This document shows positions 10,490-21,122 of a stretch of 64,000 nucleotides of DNA, piece by piece; position 1 is the stretch's first letter; each line of letters opens with the position of its first letter. The stretch is taken from assembly GCA_902728285.1 (NCBI GenBank), contig CACVBU010000194.1:62001-126000 (forward strand), read 5' to 3'. The position numbers and the translations under genes were made by a program. This stretch comes from Clytia hemisphaerica. Lineage: Eukaryota; Cnidaria; Hydrozoa; Leptothecata; Clytiidae. The notes under the pieces are model-generated. The model saw only the letters and a program-made list of their open reading frames with translations, ran no database searches and had not been told where the DNA came from.

Positions 10490-11030
10490 ATTTGAGTCAC
10501 CGCGTTTGGCTTGGTAGGGTACACGCGGTAATGGCATTGCAAAAATGAGTGGTTCTAAGGAGTCACCTTTTTCAACTTAGAAAATCTTTGAAGAAATTAG
10601 TAAGAAAATAAAACGGTTTTTAATATGCGCATGGGTTATAGACTACTCTGACAAGATTAAATCAATGATGAGCGCCTTATCGATAAAGAGAACAACCGAC
10701 AGGCCTCAGACCTTTTTTGTTTAATTAAACTACTTAACGATAAGTAGAAAGTTAGGTAGTTGTGTGAGAAAGATGTGTAGAGGGTTTAGGTGTTGCATGT
10801 ATGAATATGAATGTTATCTTTTTTCTCTCAGGTACAGAGGAGCAAGCCACAAAAGACGAGTGAACGCGAGGAAAGCGCACGCTATGAAGTTTAGAGCTCA
10901 GAATAATGTCTCGAGGTAATGAGAATTATGATGAGTGTAGGAAATTATTGAGTTATTTGGAAATATTACAGTTGAATTGAGTGATGAATTGCAGTTATAT
11001 AGTAGATTATTTGAGTTATTAATAAATTTT
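10490..11030. other. No gene seen
   Basis: AT-rich spacer. A small hairpin (CCGCGT...ACGCGG) lies near 10500-10530. A possible acceptor, TTTTCTCTCAG at about 10830, precedes a short unremarkable open stretch. Confidence 0.4.
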
Positions 11031-11264
11031 TTGGACCACGTGTGACCATAGTTTAGCGACCAAGCTTGAAACAGTCACGTTGGGGGATTAATTTAATGAT
11101 TTAATGAGATATATAGGAATCATGATAGAAGTTTAGATAATAGGTATTTAGGTTTTCGAGAAATGTTGGAGAAAATACAATTGCAAATTTGCCAAAGTTA
11201 GGAAAGTGAAACAAAATTAGCTACAATCCTTCAAGAAATATTTGAGACAAATGGGAAATTCCCC

Positions 11265-11355
11265 AGGAACTTCTGAAACCACAATCGATTTGTAAGTGCT
11301 CTAAAGTAGGTTCGAAGGGTAGAGTTTTAACTCTGAGTTTTAACGCTAGACTTAA
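11265..11355. repeat. Dispersed repeat, inverted partner at 62805-62890
   Basis: The string from GAAACCACAATCGATTTGT to TTAACGCTAGACTTA recurs in reverse complement at 62805-62890 with very few changes. Internally it has the near-palindrome AGTTTTAACTCTGAGTTTTAAC. Confidence 0.75.
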
Positions 11356-11949
11356 GAGGACCTTAGGATCTGAGGATCCAAAAGTTCAAAAATGGTCCAG
11401 TAAGGCTCCGAATATAGCCCGGAAGTCTGCCTACCCGTCTCAAATTGAAATATTCGATTAAATTAAAGAGATAGCCCAAAATCGGCTTTTTCGCCCTAAC
11501 TTTAAATCTCGAAAAACGTCAAAATAACCGGAATTCTCAATATATTTCTTGAAAGATTGTAGTAACCAAACACATAAACCGAAAGCTGTTACAGGTGTTT
11601 CGTAATGGTCCATTTTCTTGATAAACAACCAAAGTCACTGAGTTTGTCTGGTCGACCATGAAGTTATTTGTACAACAAGCGAATGATTAATTGTGAATGA
11701 ACAGGAATTTAAGTGAATGCTGAATATGAGTGATTAGAATTAGTGGCATAAAACTACCTGGATCAACCTTCTTTGCAAAGTAGATTTCATCTGGATAAGA
11801 TTCAGCTGAAATCTTCGTCATTCTTCTGTTCTTATTAGAATTTAAATCAATAAATTAATGAAGATAATGAAATAAATTCTTCATTTATTCTTATTTTATT
11901 CATTCTTACATCTTAAGACTGATGAAACCAGCTGGATGGATGAGGGGTG

Positions 11950-12242
11950 ATGTACCAAAAGTTACGTCTGGCCACGGGAACGAAAAACTTGGTCACTGGC
12001 GAGTTGGCATTGCGGTTACAAGAGCTGCGAAATGCCATCTCTGGGACCAATCTTCCACGGCCGGTTGTCGAGACCATCATAGGATTCACAGTGATTCTTG
12101 AATTCCCCGACTTCTACGAGCCCTTCTGTGTGCAGTGCTTCCCCACGAAGCCCGAAGTTGTGCGACCGTCACTACATTGGCCAGTACTTTCTTGGAATGG
12201 GTTGCCACCTCGCAAATCCTATAAAAAGGAAAGCAACAATTA
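11950..12242 (+). CDS. Uncharacterised exon-like frame, family A, copy 0
   Basis: A 97-residue frame contains LRLATGTKNLVTGELALRLQ, PVVETIIGF and FPTKPEVVRPSLHWPVLS. Near-identical frames lie at 32460-32720 and 35778-36038, and a truncated one at about 39355-39440. In this copy the stop after PVLS is replaced by Trp, and the frame runs on for 15 more codons. The coding strand keeps its frame while synonymous-type changes accumulate between copies, which suggests past selection. In the array copies the frame is preceded by a pyrimidine-rich tract ending ACATCTTAG, so it is probably a downstream exon. No known family recognised. Confidence 0.45.
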
Positions 12243-12724
12243 ATTACTATTATTATTATTTTCATTTTATTTACATTATTACACTTTTTATTTCTTCATC
12301 ATTAAACTTTATTCCATTTTAAAAAGATTACTTCTTCCTTCATCATTTCTTTCGCTTTTAGTTTCTAGTTTTCGACGTCTCAAAAATTCAAATCACCATT
12401 TTAGATATCTCATGAATTTCATAAGCAAACGTTAAACTGGGGAGGCTTCAGGCTCATGTGAGGTAATTTTTGCTAGGAATTTGAGAAAATGAATCTCATT
12501 TACTCAAAAGTGGGGAGATTAAAGTCTCCCCAGTCTCCCTGCTTCCGTCGACCGGGCCTGGGAATTAAGTAAACTCTATTTCTAAACACTCTCTCCTCTG
12601 CTATGTAAAAATGACAAACTGAAAATCATTGATAAATAATAACAATACTAAAATAAATTCAGATGCTGATTCAGAATTATCTAGTCAGAAAGTTTTGAAC
12701 GAGCAGTAACACAAAATTTCGAAA

Positions 12725-13466
12725 TAATAATAGACTCCGCGTGACCTTGGCAAAAAATACCTTAAATAATATCAAGACGCATCCGCAAAATTCGAAAATA
12801 TTGCGATCCTTGGCTGGTGGAGCTGCAAAGAACGTATGGATGTGCTTACAGGAAACAGCTTGCAAAGTCACTCAAAGCACTTTTACAGTGCACTATCAGC
12901 AGACGTGAAAACGCTATACCAACGGGTCAAGGACACGATATTGATTTAATTCCCGTTGTTTATCACAAGAATGTCACAGAAAGGGGAATTAGCCAAGGTA
13001 AAACAAGATTCTCATCACTAGATGCATACATTAATAACGTTGCAGATCTGCTGTTCTAGTTGTTTGGTGGCGGATATTGCTTACTATGACCTTATTGCGG
13101 GAGTGGATTTTTTGAAAGCTATAAATGCCAGTTGAATATTGCGGATGATTCAGTTTCAATTCTTGATGGGAGAGTCCTTCCCATATTTAGTGTCTCTGTA
13201 CCTCAAAGCCAGGCTAGCACATTTATTGAAGGTTCTACCAAAGTCGCACCTCCCTTATCAAAGCTCGATGATTTTGTTTTTGCTCCTACAGAGGAAACGG
13301 GTCATCTGGCATCAGATGTTACGATTCCTAAATTTTCTGAAATGAATGTACCTATTCATGCTTCAGCTGTAGTGGGCAATGGTCTTGTTTTGCTAGAATG
13401 CCCAAGTAGCCTCCCTGAAAAGTATTCTATTTGTGCACGTTCCATTTTGACGGATACTTATGTATG
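12725..13466 (+). pseudogene. Ty3/gypsy Gag-protease, left part of a split element
   Basis: After the array-unit similarity ends, frames with stops and frameshifts read through a Gag-like region (12817-13059) into a protease-end and linker segment (13090-13467) with AGVDFLKAIN-like sequence, a Gly-Val-Asp-Phe-Leu feature common at the end of gypsy retropepsins. The frame ends only because another sequence has been inserted after GTATG at 13462-13466. The gypsy frame resumes at 25775 in the same phase when one GTATG is counted. This element is more complete than the remnants at 1-1060 and 9382-10486 but is truncated at its left end. Confidence 0.75.
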
Positions 13467-14895
13467 ATATAGCAAAGAACAATGGTTGGGACTATAACGA
13501 TACCAAGATTACTCAGAGAGTAGAGATGTTGATTGAGAGTTTATTTCCTGATTATTCTACTCGGACGATTATTACTGGTGTTTTTGACCAATCGGGTACT
13601 TGTGAATTATATGACCACGCTTGTGTTGTTGTTGGTAGTTGTGACATTCCTGGAAAGAAACTCCGTATTGATTTGGAATTAATGTCACCCTCACAAAAGT
13701 TGTTTATTGATGACGAACCAGCACCTCTCACCACACCTACAGCACAATTTGAAACCGAAGAACAACAAGCTGCACCTGTTCCGTTTACAGCCGTTCGTTC
13801 CGTTAGTCTTGGAGCCTTGGAGGGTAGCGTACCCAAACGCCGTCGCCTTGTATTTACTGACAGCAGTGACGACGAACCCGAACCGTTAAAGCCAGATACT
13901 CCCACACCGGAGACGAAACTAGACGATATCGACAAGCAGTTAGTCAACAAACCAGATATAATTAACCTCTTCCCAGATAATGACAATTTATTTACAGAGG
14001 TACCACAATCTTTAATTTCTGCTGCACCTCGCTTAATTGACTTTACTACAACACAACCACCCGAAGATAAGTGGTTTAACCTTGTGGAGAATGTCCGTCA
14101 TAAATTGCTTCACTGTCAGGATATCCCTAGTTCTGCCCTTCGTAATTGTCGCAGTCTCGCTCTACCCAGTCCCGATGCCAATTTGGACAAACACTTAGAT
14201 TTACGTTCGTTGTGAGTGTTAATGAATTTAATTGAAAAGAAGAATCTCTTCTTTCGTTACATGGACACGCTTGGGTTTACCCCTCCTAAAGTAAATCCCA
14301 TGGTCGCTGTTAGTGTCAAGTATAAAGGTAGCCCATTTGACTATCCACCCTTCGTGAAGCATGAAAAGATTATATCTGGAGATCACCATTCTTTTTCAGA
14401 CGATAAGCAATGTTCGAGTTCTGTGGGATGCAAAGACAAATCGTGGCACACACATAAGCTCATCCTGCAGCCTGCCATATCTGCCAACAGCATCCAACTC
14501 AAGCAGCGAGAACGATTCACCAGAAAAATCTTTTGGCACCACGGAGTCAAGAACTTCAAAAAAAACCGTGAGTGCCCTGGATGCAGAATTCTCGCGTTCC
14601 GGGCTTTATTCGGATTCCACGTTAGATGTCCTTTCTGCGACACCTCAATCATTCACTGGAAAAAGGAGAGCGCTGCGGAGATTTTTGCAACAATCCGTTA
14701 CATCACAGAAAGAAGACTCGCCGGACAGAAACAACACGAGCTCGTCGCCAATCGGTCAAAGTCCGGAGCCGTCTTCAACAAGCAGTTGGCAAAGCTTGGG
14801 TATCAGGTGGAACCCGCTTGCGGAGTCGCTACACTCAAAGCGATCGAGAAAAGTATCACACACGCTCAGATACAAAAAATATTTCCAGACACGAA
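13467..14895 (+). pseudogene. Parvovirus-like replication protein, N-terminal part
   Basis: One frame runs from the left insertion boundary to the LINE insertion point, interrupted once by TGA at 14213-14215. The first ~250 codons include an acidic, Pro-rich linker with a basic KRRRL patch. The second part (14216-14895) includes a His-x-His pair (WHTHK, about 14446-14460), two CxxC pairs (CPGC, CPFC), and a Tyr in an IRYITERR context. A His-x-His followed by a Tyr helix is the layout of rolling-circle nickase domains of parvovirus NS1, but I rate that assignment as tentative. The start is missing: the first ATG belongs to flanking gypsy DNA. The rest of the gene continues at 23006, beyond the LINE. 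Confidence 0.5.
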
Positions 14896-15336
14896 ATATT
14901 AAAAACTGTAAACACTATGACTTTTTAATTGCTACAGACTCACAACTTTACAATGCACTAAGCAATTATGATGATTTTGAAAATATTTTTACAAATATTT
15001 TAGATAGACATGCACCTTTGAAAACCAAATATCTGAGAGCAAATAACAAACCTTATGTTACTAAGAACCTCAGAAAAGCAATCATGCTTAGATCACACCT
15101 CAAAGCCTTGGCTCAAAAGACAAAGAAACCTGAGGACAAGGATTGTTATAAGCGTCAAAGAAATTTGGTTGTCAAATTGAACAGAAAAGCAAGGAAAGCT
15201 TACTTCATGAGTACAACTAATAAACCAAAACATTTTTGGGATGCGATAAAACCTAAATTCTCAAACAAAAGTTGTGCTAATGATGGAAGAATTCAATTGC
15301 TTGAGAATGATATTTTGTTTACATCTGATAATGATA
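14895..15336 (+). pseudogene. LINE ORF2, left fragment (linker before reverse transcriptase)
   Basis: This encodes the region between endonuclease and reverse transcriptase of CR1-like ORF2: DRHAPLKTKYLRANNKPYV, LRKAIMLRSHLKA, KARKAYF, KHFWDAIKPKFS and GRIQLLENDILFTSDND. The frame is clean up to the CACTA insertion at 15337. It reads on for 50 codons into the transposon before meeting a stop. Confidence 0.85.
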
Positions 15337-15590
15337 CACTGGGCGAAATCTTGTCTTTCCATTTTCGAAAGATGTTGAGAAGATCAACTTTCGACAAATT
15401 TCCAAAATTTTCGAAAGATGAAGTTTCAAATTTGTTGAAAGATATTGGAAGCTCACCTTTCGATGTCTTTCGACTTTTAGGAAGATGAACTTCTCTATTT
15501 TTCCAAGATTTGGAAAGACGAACTTACAAGTTTGTTGAATTTTGTTGAAAATTCATCTTCCAACAACTTTCTATTTTTCGAAAGACGAAC

Positions 15591-15890
15591 TTCTCTGTAT
15601 TTCAAAAGTTTTGAAATATGAACTTTCAATTTTTCAAAAAGATGTCGAAAAGTCGTTTATCGACGTCTTTCAACTTTTCGAAAGATGAACTTCTCTGTAT
15701 TTCAAAAGTTTTGAAATATGAACTTTCAATTTTTCAAAAAGATGTCGAAAAGTCGTTTATCGACGTCTTTCAACTTTTCGAAAGATGAACTTCTCTGTAT
15801 TTCAAAAGTTTCGAAATTTGAACTTTCAATTTTTTAAAAAGATGTCGAAAACTCGTATATCGACGTCTTCCAACTTTTCGAAAGGCGAAC
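15591..15890 (+). repeat. 100-bp tandem repeat, three units (left subterminal region)
   Basis: The string CTTCTCTGTATTTCAAAAGT starts units at 15591, 15691 and 15791, an exact 100-bp period. Units contain TCGAAAAGTCGTTTATCGACG and CGAAAGATGAAC motifs that echo the transposon end. Confidence 0.85.
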
Positions 15891-15935
15891 TTTTACACTT
15901 TTACGTTTAATGTTTAATGTTTAATATTTTTTAAA

Positions 15936-16138
15936 TACACGCTTTTTTATAGGAACAATTTTAAAAGAACACGAGTTTGCTGATTTTAATGGGTTTTAAT
16001 AGATGTTAAGCCATTTTAATTTCTTAAGGAAAAAAACTAATCGTAAGAACATTTAACCCTAAAAACCTCGAAAAATTAAGAACAGTCCAGACAGCCCAGC
16101 CTGAGCCAAAATTTTCTGGTTCTTCTTATAAAAAAAGC
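15936..16138. mobile_element. MITE, CACGCTTTTTTATAAGAAC family
   Basis: The inverted ends are ACACGCTTTTTTATAGGAAC on the left and GTTCTTCTTATAAAAAAAGC on the right. The same ends bound elements at 20171-20418, 42766-42975, 43163-43382 and 60497-60655. TA dinucleotides flank the best-preserved copy, suggesting Tc1/mariner-like mobilisation. It lies inside the CACTA element. Confidence 0.65.
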
Positions 16139-16539
16139 AAAAATTTCGACGCTCGTATTTCGACGTCTTTCAACTTCTCGAAAGATGAACTTCTCTTGGT
16201 TTTTCCATGTTGCTGAAAGAAGGAGGCGCCAAAACGTTTACGAACCAAAGTCCGCACTGATGATTACCGGGGATAAAAAAGACTATTTGAAGCATAATTT
16301 TTGACGTTTAAAACACAAGAAGATACTAAAATATCTAAATTTCTTGTAAAATGAACTAGTTCTAAGTGTATTACATACACAGTTTATGGTTAAATACTGT
16401 AAATATAATACCCACATCATTGGAAGTACTTTTGCAAACCCCCGGAAAAAAACTTAGATTATTTTCGAATGTTATGATTTATGATTGCCGGCAAAATTTC
16501 TTTTTGTAATTTTGAAACTGGAAGCTGTAGAGTGGAAGG

Positions 16540-16585
16540 CAGTGTGTGTGTGCAATGTCAATGTCAATGTCAATGGTGTGTGTGA
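16540..16585 (+). repeat. Simple repeats (GTGT and AATGTC)
   Basis: A short (GT)n tract and a four-fold AATGTC tandem, with no evident role. The small frame starting here looks incidental. Confidence 0.6.
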
Positions 16586-16799
16586 TGAGGAAGACAGCAA
16601 ACCAAAGCAAAGCCAAAATGCAGTGCAAATTGAAACTTTATTCTAAAGATATGAAATGGGAATCAAAAGATGCTAAGGTGAGCTCCTTTTTATATATTTC
16701 TAATTATCAACCACACTTCAATCGTACTTCAATCACATGGCTACACCGCACCACAGCTTTTTTCAAAAGCTATGGGCATTTCAAGTTATAGTCTGTTAA

Positions 16800-17395
16800 C
16801 CCCCAGTGGACGATGTGGATTTTCCACAACAATTTACTTTTGAAAAACTTCAGGGTATTAGCCTCCCATTGGGAGGCACTTAGAGGCAAAGTTGGGTATG
16901 TTTCACTGCTGGTGACAGGGTCCCATTTTTAGGCTCCATAGCCATCAGACGGCTGACCAATTAAATCAGAAAAATTTCAAAACAAATGAACTACACAGCT
17001 CTGTTAGTAGTAGTACTCTACCATTTTTGTTTTGATTTAATGTTGTATTTTAATGACCAACCAGCCAGGTCAATCATTCGAGAGCTATGCATGTTAGCCT
17101 CCACTGATGCAAGTTGCCCAATCTCACAGTATATGACAGGTTCCCAAAAAATTAGATTTTTGATTATTTTGGACAATCTTCAGGGTGGAAATCAGAAAAT
17201 CTTTTAATTTTTCATCTACTTTTATTAATTTTTGCTACTTTTCAGGGTGAAAATGGGAAAAATTTTCAATTTTTCGTTCTGACAGAGTCCCAATTTTGCC
17301 GAAAATTCATATCTGACAGGGTCCACTTTTCAAACTCCAACGGCACATCCCTGTCGGCTGTCTAGATCAGTGCCCCACCCCCTAGGTGAAAGCCT
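16800..17395 (+). repeat. Dispersed element with TGACAGGGTCC motifs, copy 1
   Basis: It begins CCCCCAGTGG, continues with CCATTGGGAGGCACTTAGAG and several GACAGGGTCC motifs, and ends near GGCACATCCCTG...AGTGCCCC. The same order of motifs occurs at 53670-53975. No frame is conserved. Probably a non-autonomous element, class unknown. Confidence 0.55.
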
Positions 17396-17489
17396 CCTTT
17401 TCAAAAGTTTTCCACCAAGGACGTTTTAATACCAATTTTTTATTTATTATAATGTGTAATGTATATACAGGAATTCTTCTTGATAATCA

Positions 17490-18024
17490 ACCAAGTAGGG
17501 GGTCAAGCAGCTAGTACAAGACATGTCATCTATAATGCCTTTTCGTAAGAAGCTGGTAACATCATCACACATACCACGAGTGGTCCTAAATCCGACGTGG
17601 TCTTTCAAAGATACAAACTAAAATGAAAACAATATAGATATACTGCGCGGATGCATCTGAAGCAAACATAGAATTTTTTTCATACCCGTTATTTGGGGGG
17701 TTGGAATTAAGCAAGGCTGTCAAATTTAGGACCACTCACGGTATACACTTAGTACTTTCCTTGAAAATAGGTTTTCGACCGTTACAGTGACAGATAAAAA
17801 GAATATAATCAGATAAAATAATATCTGGACCCTTTAGAACCTTTGAATGTTTTCATCTTTCAATAGGAGATTACAACATTTTAGAAAACATTTTAGATCA
17901 TAAATTTCTCTGACAACCCGCAAACTGATTTTAAGATTTTTGTAAGGAAATCAAATTCACATAACACACCACCAGGTACCAACTGGTATGATGTCTTGTA
18001 CTAACTGCTTGATCCCCCTGGACC
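17490..18024. repeat. Foldback element with nested inverted repeats
   Basis: AGGGGGTCAAGCAGCTAGTA near 17494 is inverted at 17990-18018 (TACTAACTGCTTGATCCCCC). Inside it, GAGTGGTCCTAAATCCGAC (about 17578) is inverted near 17722. Two concentric inverted repeats suggest a foldback transposon or a MITE inside a MITE. Confidence 0.5.
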
Positions 18025-20170
18025 AAAGCTGGTCACTTTTGTTTTAACTAGTTGTCTTTCCATTTTCAGGAGATAAAATAAAAGTTGGTTGGTTGGAATG
18101 CAAGCTGTCAGATCATTTTATTTTGGAAAATTCTTATTCTGACTTCCCTGTTAGAATTAATGAAGTCATAACATGGTTGAAGTTAAAAATGATGTTAAAT
18201 TAAACTCAACGTGGAATATCAAATGATAACATAGCTGAAGGTAGGCCTTTTAGAAATGTTGACGTTTTTGTTTTAGCTATAGAACTGAAAAACATGACAT
18301 GATTAAATGCACATTTTTTAATAAGCAACTCCAATTTTCTGGTCAGGCCTAGGGTTGCTTAGCATTCTGGTCCATTTTCTGAAAAAATTGCTTTGAATAC
18401 CCCTAATATTATACCATATTTATGTGTATTGGGTCAAAGGGCTATAGTTGGCCATGGTTAGATCATCTAAAACAGCTGTCACTTTTCGAGATAGTGGAAA
18501 ATAATTGACAAATTTGAGGCCTCAAGCCTTAGCAGCCTGATTGCTTATAAAAAATGTGTAGAACAGAGAAATTACTTTTTAAACTCTGAGGTGGCAAGCT
18601 TTACAGTGTGTCAAATTTTCATAAAACTTTCATGTTTATAGGATACATTGAATGTGTGTCGATAATGAGCCATTGAAGTTTTGGGGATTTCATTGAAAAT
18701 AGATACATTTTATCCATTGAACAAGGAACAAAATACAACACGGTAAGTATTTTTTGTAATATAATCCAGTAATACAAGACTATTGATGATACTATTCCAT
18801 TGTACATCAAAAGAAGCTAAAATTTTCTTACAGTACAAAAAGTCTTGACCTAAGTTCAAAGTATTTTTGAAAATAGGTTTTTTTTTTGTAACCTTTTTTA
18901 GAACTCTTTAGAAATAGAAACAATCTGAATAATTTGTCTTACTAAAGGGTCTTTCTACTATAGTCTACTGAAAGCTGTAAATAACTTATCAACAATTTTA
19001 CAAACCTCTTTTAGTTATCCACCATTTTGTATGCCTGGATTTCAATACTGATTCAATTTCTATTTGTTTTATTAGGGTCATGACGTAAGGACAGTTACTG
19101 GCTGATTTTGAAATGCACTTGAAAAACGATGCTGCAAAACAAAAATGTATGTTGCTGCCATGCAATCAAGATATTTATATGCTTCATGTGGTAGTTCGTT
19201 TCAACTTCGAAAATAATAACTTGGTAATATCTTCGAAAATAATAACTTGGTAATATTTCCATTGCAATAATTGATTGCTGAATGATAGAAGCTATTCTTG
19301 TACTCTTTAATGCTTAATTGTAAGATTCAATCTGTACCATCTTCAAGGGATTGACAATACTGTACCATCACGTGTTGTATAGCACAATAACCTCAGTCTA
19401 ATAAGTGAACAACTAAACTGAGGACTGGAGTGAGATTGTGGGTCATAATTTTGGAAAATATCACCGTAATATAATTTTATGATTTTTTCTGAAAAGGGCT
19501 TAAAAACCTTCATTTTCGACTACTCTAGGTCCCAAGTATATTATAAATTATGATAAAATATTGCAAAATCTAATAAAAGTGGGGGTCTGAATAACAAGGT
19601 GGAGTTTAAAAATTTTCGGTCTGGTTCAGATTTATGCTTCTTTTACTGTGTAGATTTTTCGTTGGATAATGTGTTTAAGGTTTAAAAATATTCTTCAAAA
19701 GCATTCAAAGATATCCCAGAATATGTTAAATTGAGAAAATGGAGAGACTTTTGGTTTACCCCTGAAATTAATTTTGTCATATATCGGAGTCCACAATTTT
19801 TAAAAATACAAATTAGGTGGGACGTTTATTCAGACTAGGGCATTTTGGGAAAATCATCTTAATATCAGTTTTTAATAATGACTTGTACTTTATGGTTTTT
19901 CTACCCTCCCCTATAATTGTGCACAAAAGAATTTATTTGGGATAGCTTTCATTATTCATAGTGTCATCTTTTTAGAGTGATTTGCATAATTTTTTAATTT
20001 ATTTAACAGTATTTTTATATTTTTCATATTTTTATAGAAATTTCAATGTATCCTTTAATGTCCTTTGAAGCCCTATGGCCAATCTATTCCTTGATAGGGA
20101 CTAAGATTCTAAAAACTTATAATTTAGATTAGTTATTATATTATTGAAAATGAAATTAGATCATAGAAAT

Positions 20171-20418
20171 TACACGCTTTTTTATAAGAACCAGTAAATT
20201 TCTTGCTCAGGCCGGGCTGTTCTTAATTTTTGCAATTTTTCAGGCTTAAATGTTCTTATGATGTTCTTAGCCGCTTAGTTTCTATACTTAAAAATCAGTT
20301 AAAATCTGTTGAAATTAGTGTTTTAATAATTTCTGAAAGCTGAGGCTCAGATCGTTCTTAATTGTTTTTAAGTTTTAGCCTCGTGTTCTAATAAAATTGT
20401 TCTTATAAAAAACGTGTA
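20171..20418. mobile_element. MITE, CACGCTTTTTTATAAGAAC family (best copy)
   Basis: The termini TACACGCTTTTTTATAAGAA and TTCTTATAAAAAACGTGTA are near-perfect inverted repeats, with TA at each end. The interior is AT-rich with no coding. Nested in the CACTA element. Confidence 0.75.
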
Positions 20419-20680
20419 ATTTTTCATTCAGAATTATTTTATTTAGACTACTTAATTTTTTAGCAAAAAGTCATCACTACCGTACTATTTTGTTTCATAT
20501 TTTCTGTTTTCTATGCTTTGTAAATATATGAATTGTTCGTTTTAATGTCACAGAAAAAATTTATCCGCACATAAACACAAATTATTTAAAAGATCTCTCA
20601 TTTACTTTTGAAGACTTGTTAATGAAAGATTTCGAAAAAAGCAAAAATCATCTTCTAAAGTATTTAGAAAGTTTCGGAAT

Positions 20681-21068
20681 ATGAAATTTCAACATATTAG
20701 GAAGTTAGGAATTTAATTTTTCAAGCCTGTTTGAAAGTTTGAGAATGTGGTCTTTCAACTTTTTTGGAAAGTTTGAGAAGACGATCTGGTCGAAAGATGT
20801 TGGAAGGTAAGGTGCACAACTTCCCAATCCTTGTTGAAAGACCAACTTTAAAACCTGTCGAAAGATGTCAGAATATGAAATTTCAACATATTAGGAAGTT
20901 GGGAATTTCATTTTCCCAGCCTGTTTGAAAGTTTGAGAAGGTCGTCTTTCAACTTTTTTGGAAAGATGGGAAGATGATCTGGTCGAAAGATGTTGAAAGG
21001 TAAGGTGCACATCTTTCCAATTTTTGTCGAAAGACCAACTTTCAACTCTGTCGAAAGGTGTGGAAATG
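20681..21068 (+). repeat. 194-bp tandem repeat, two units (right subterminal region)
   Basis: ATGAAATTTCAACATATTAG begins units at 20681 and 20875. Each carries CGAAAGATGTTG and AGGTAAGGTGCAC motifs. It mirrors the repeat-rich left side of the CACTA element. Confidence 0.8.
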
Positions 21069-21122
21069 TGACCTTCCTACATCTTTCCGACGATTTGAAA
21101 GACATTATTTCGCCCAGTGATA

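Larger units (their letters stand above)
11035..12725 (+). repeat. Divergent partial copy of the 3.3-kb repeat unit
   Basis: Three segments match the tandem array at 30-38 kb: 11035-11180 (matches 33175-33320), 11585-11830 (matches 30023-30250) and 11850-12725 (matches 32380-32860 plus 31370-31880). An unrelated 380-bp block, including the dispersed repeat at 11265-11355, interrupts it. Similarity to the array ends near 12725, where gypsy sequence begins, so the gypsy insertion or a rearrangement truncated it. Confidence 0.7.
15337..21119. mobile_element. CACTA-type (EnSpm/CMC) DNA transposon, non-autonomous, 5,783 bp
   Basis: The ends are CACTGGGCGAAAT...TGTCTTTC (from 15337) and its inverted counterpart (to 21119): 23 bp with two mismatches. 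The direct repeat ATA flanks both sides (15334-15336 and 21120-21122). A CACT start with a 3-bp duplication is diagnostic of the CMC superfamily. Both subterminal regions are built from GAAAGATG/TTTCGAC-type repeats (15350-15900 and 20600-21110), also typical of CACTA elements. I found no transposase frame, so the copy is non-autonomous or has lost its gene. Removing it with one ATA leaves the LINE frame continuous. Confidence 0.9.

Noticed and set aside
10500..10570. Possible tRNA-like hairpin near CCGCGT...ACGCGG
   Set aside because: No A-box or B-box and no cloverleaf could be folded by eye.
14361..14895. Alternative long frame over the replication gene upstream of the LINE
   Set aside because: It is the LINE frame extended by chance into the viral sequence; LINE-like residues start only near 14895.
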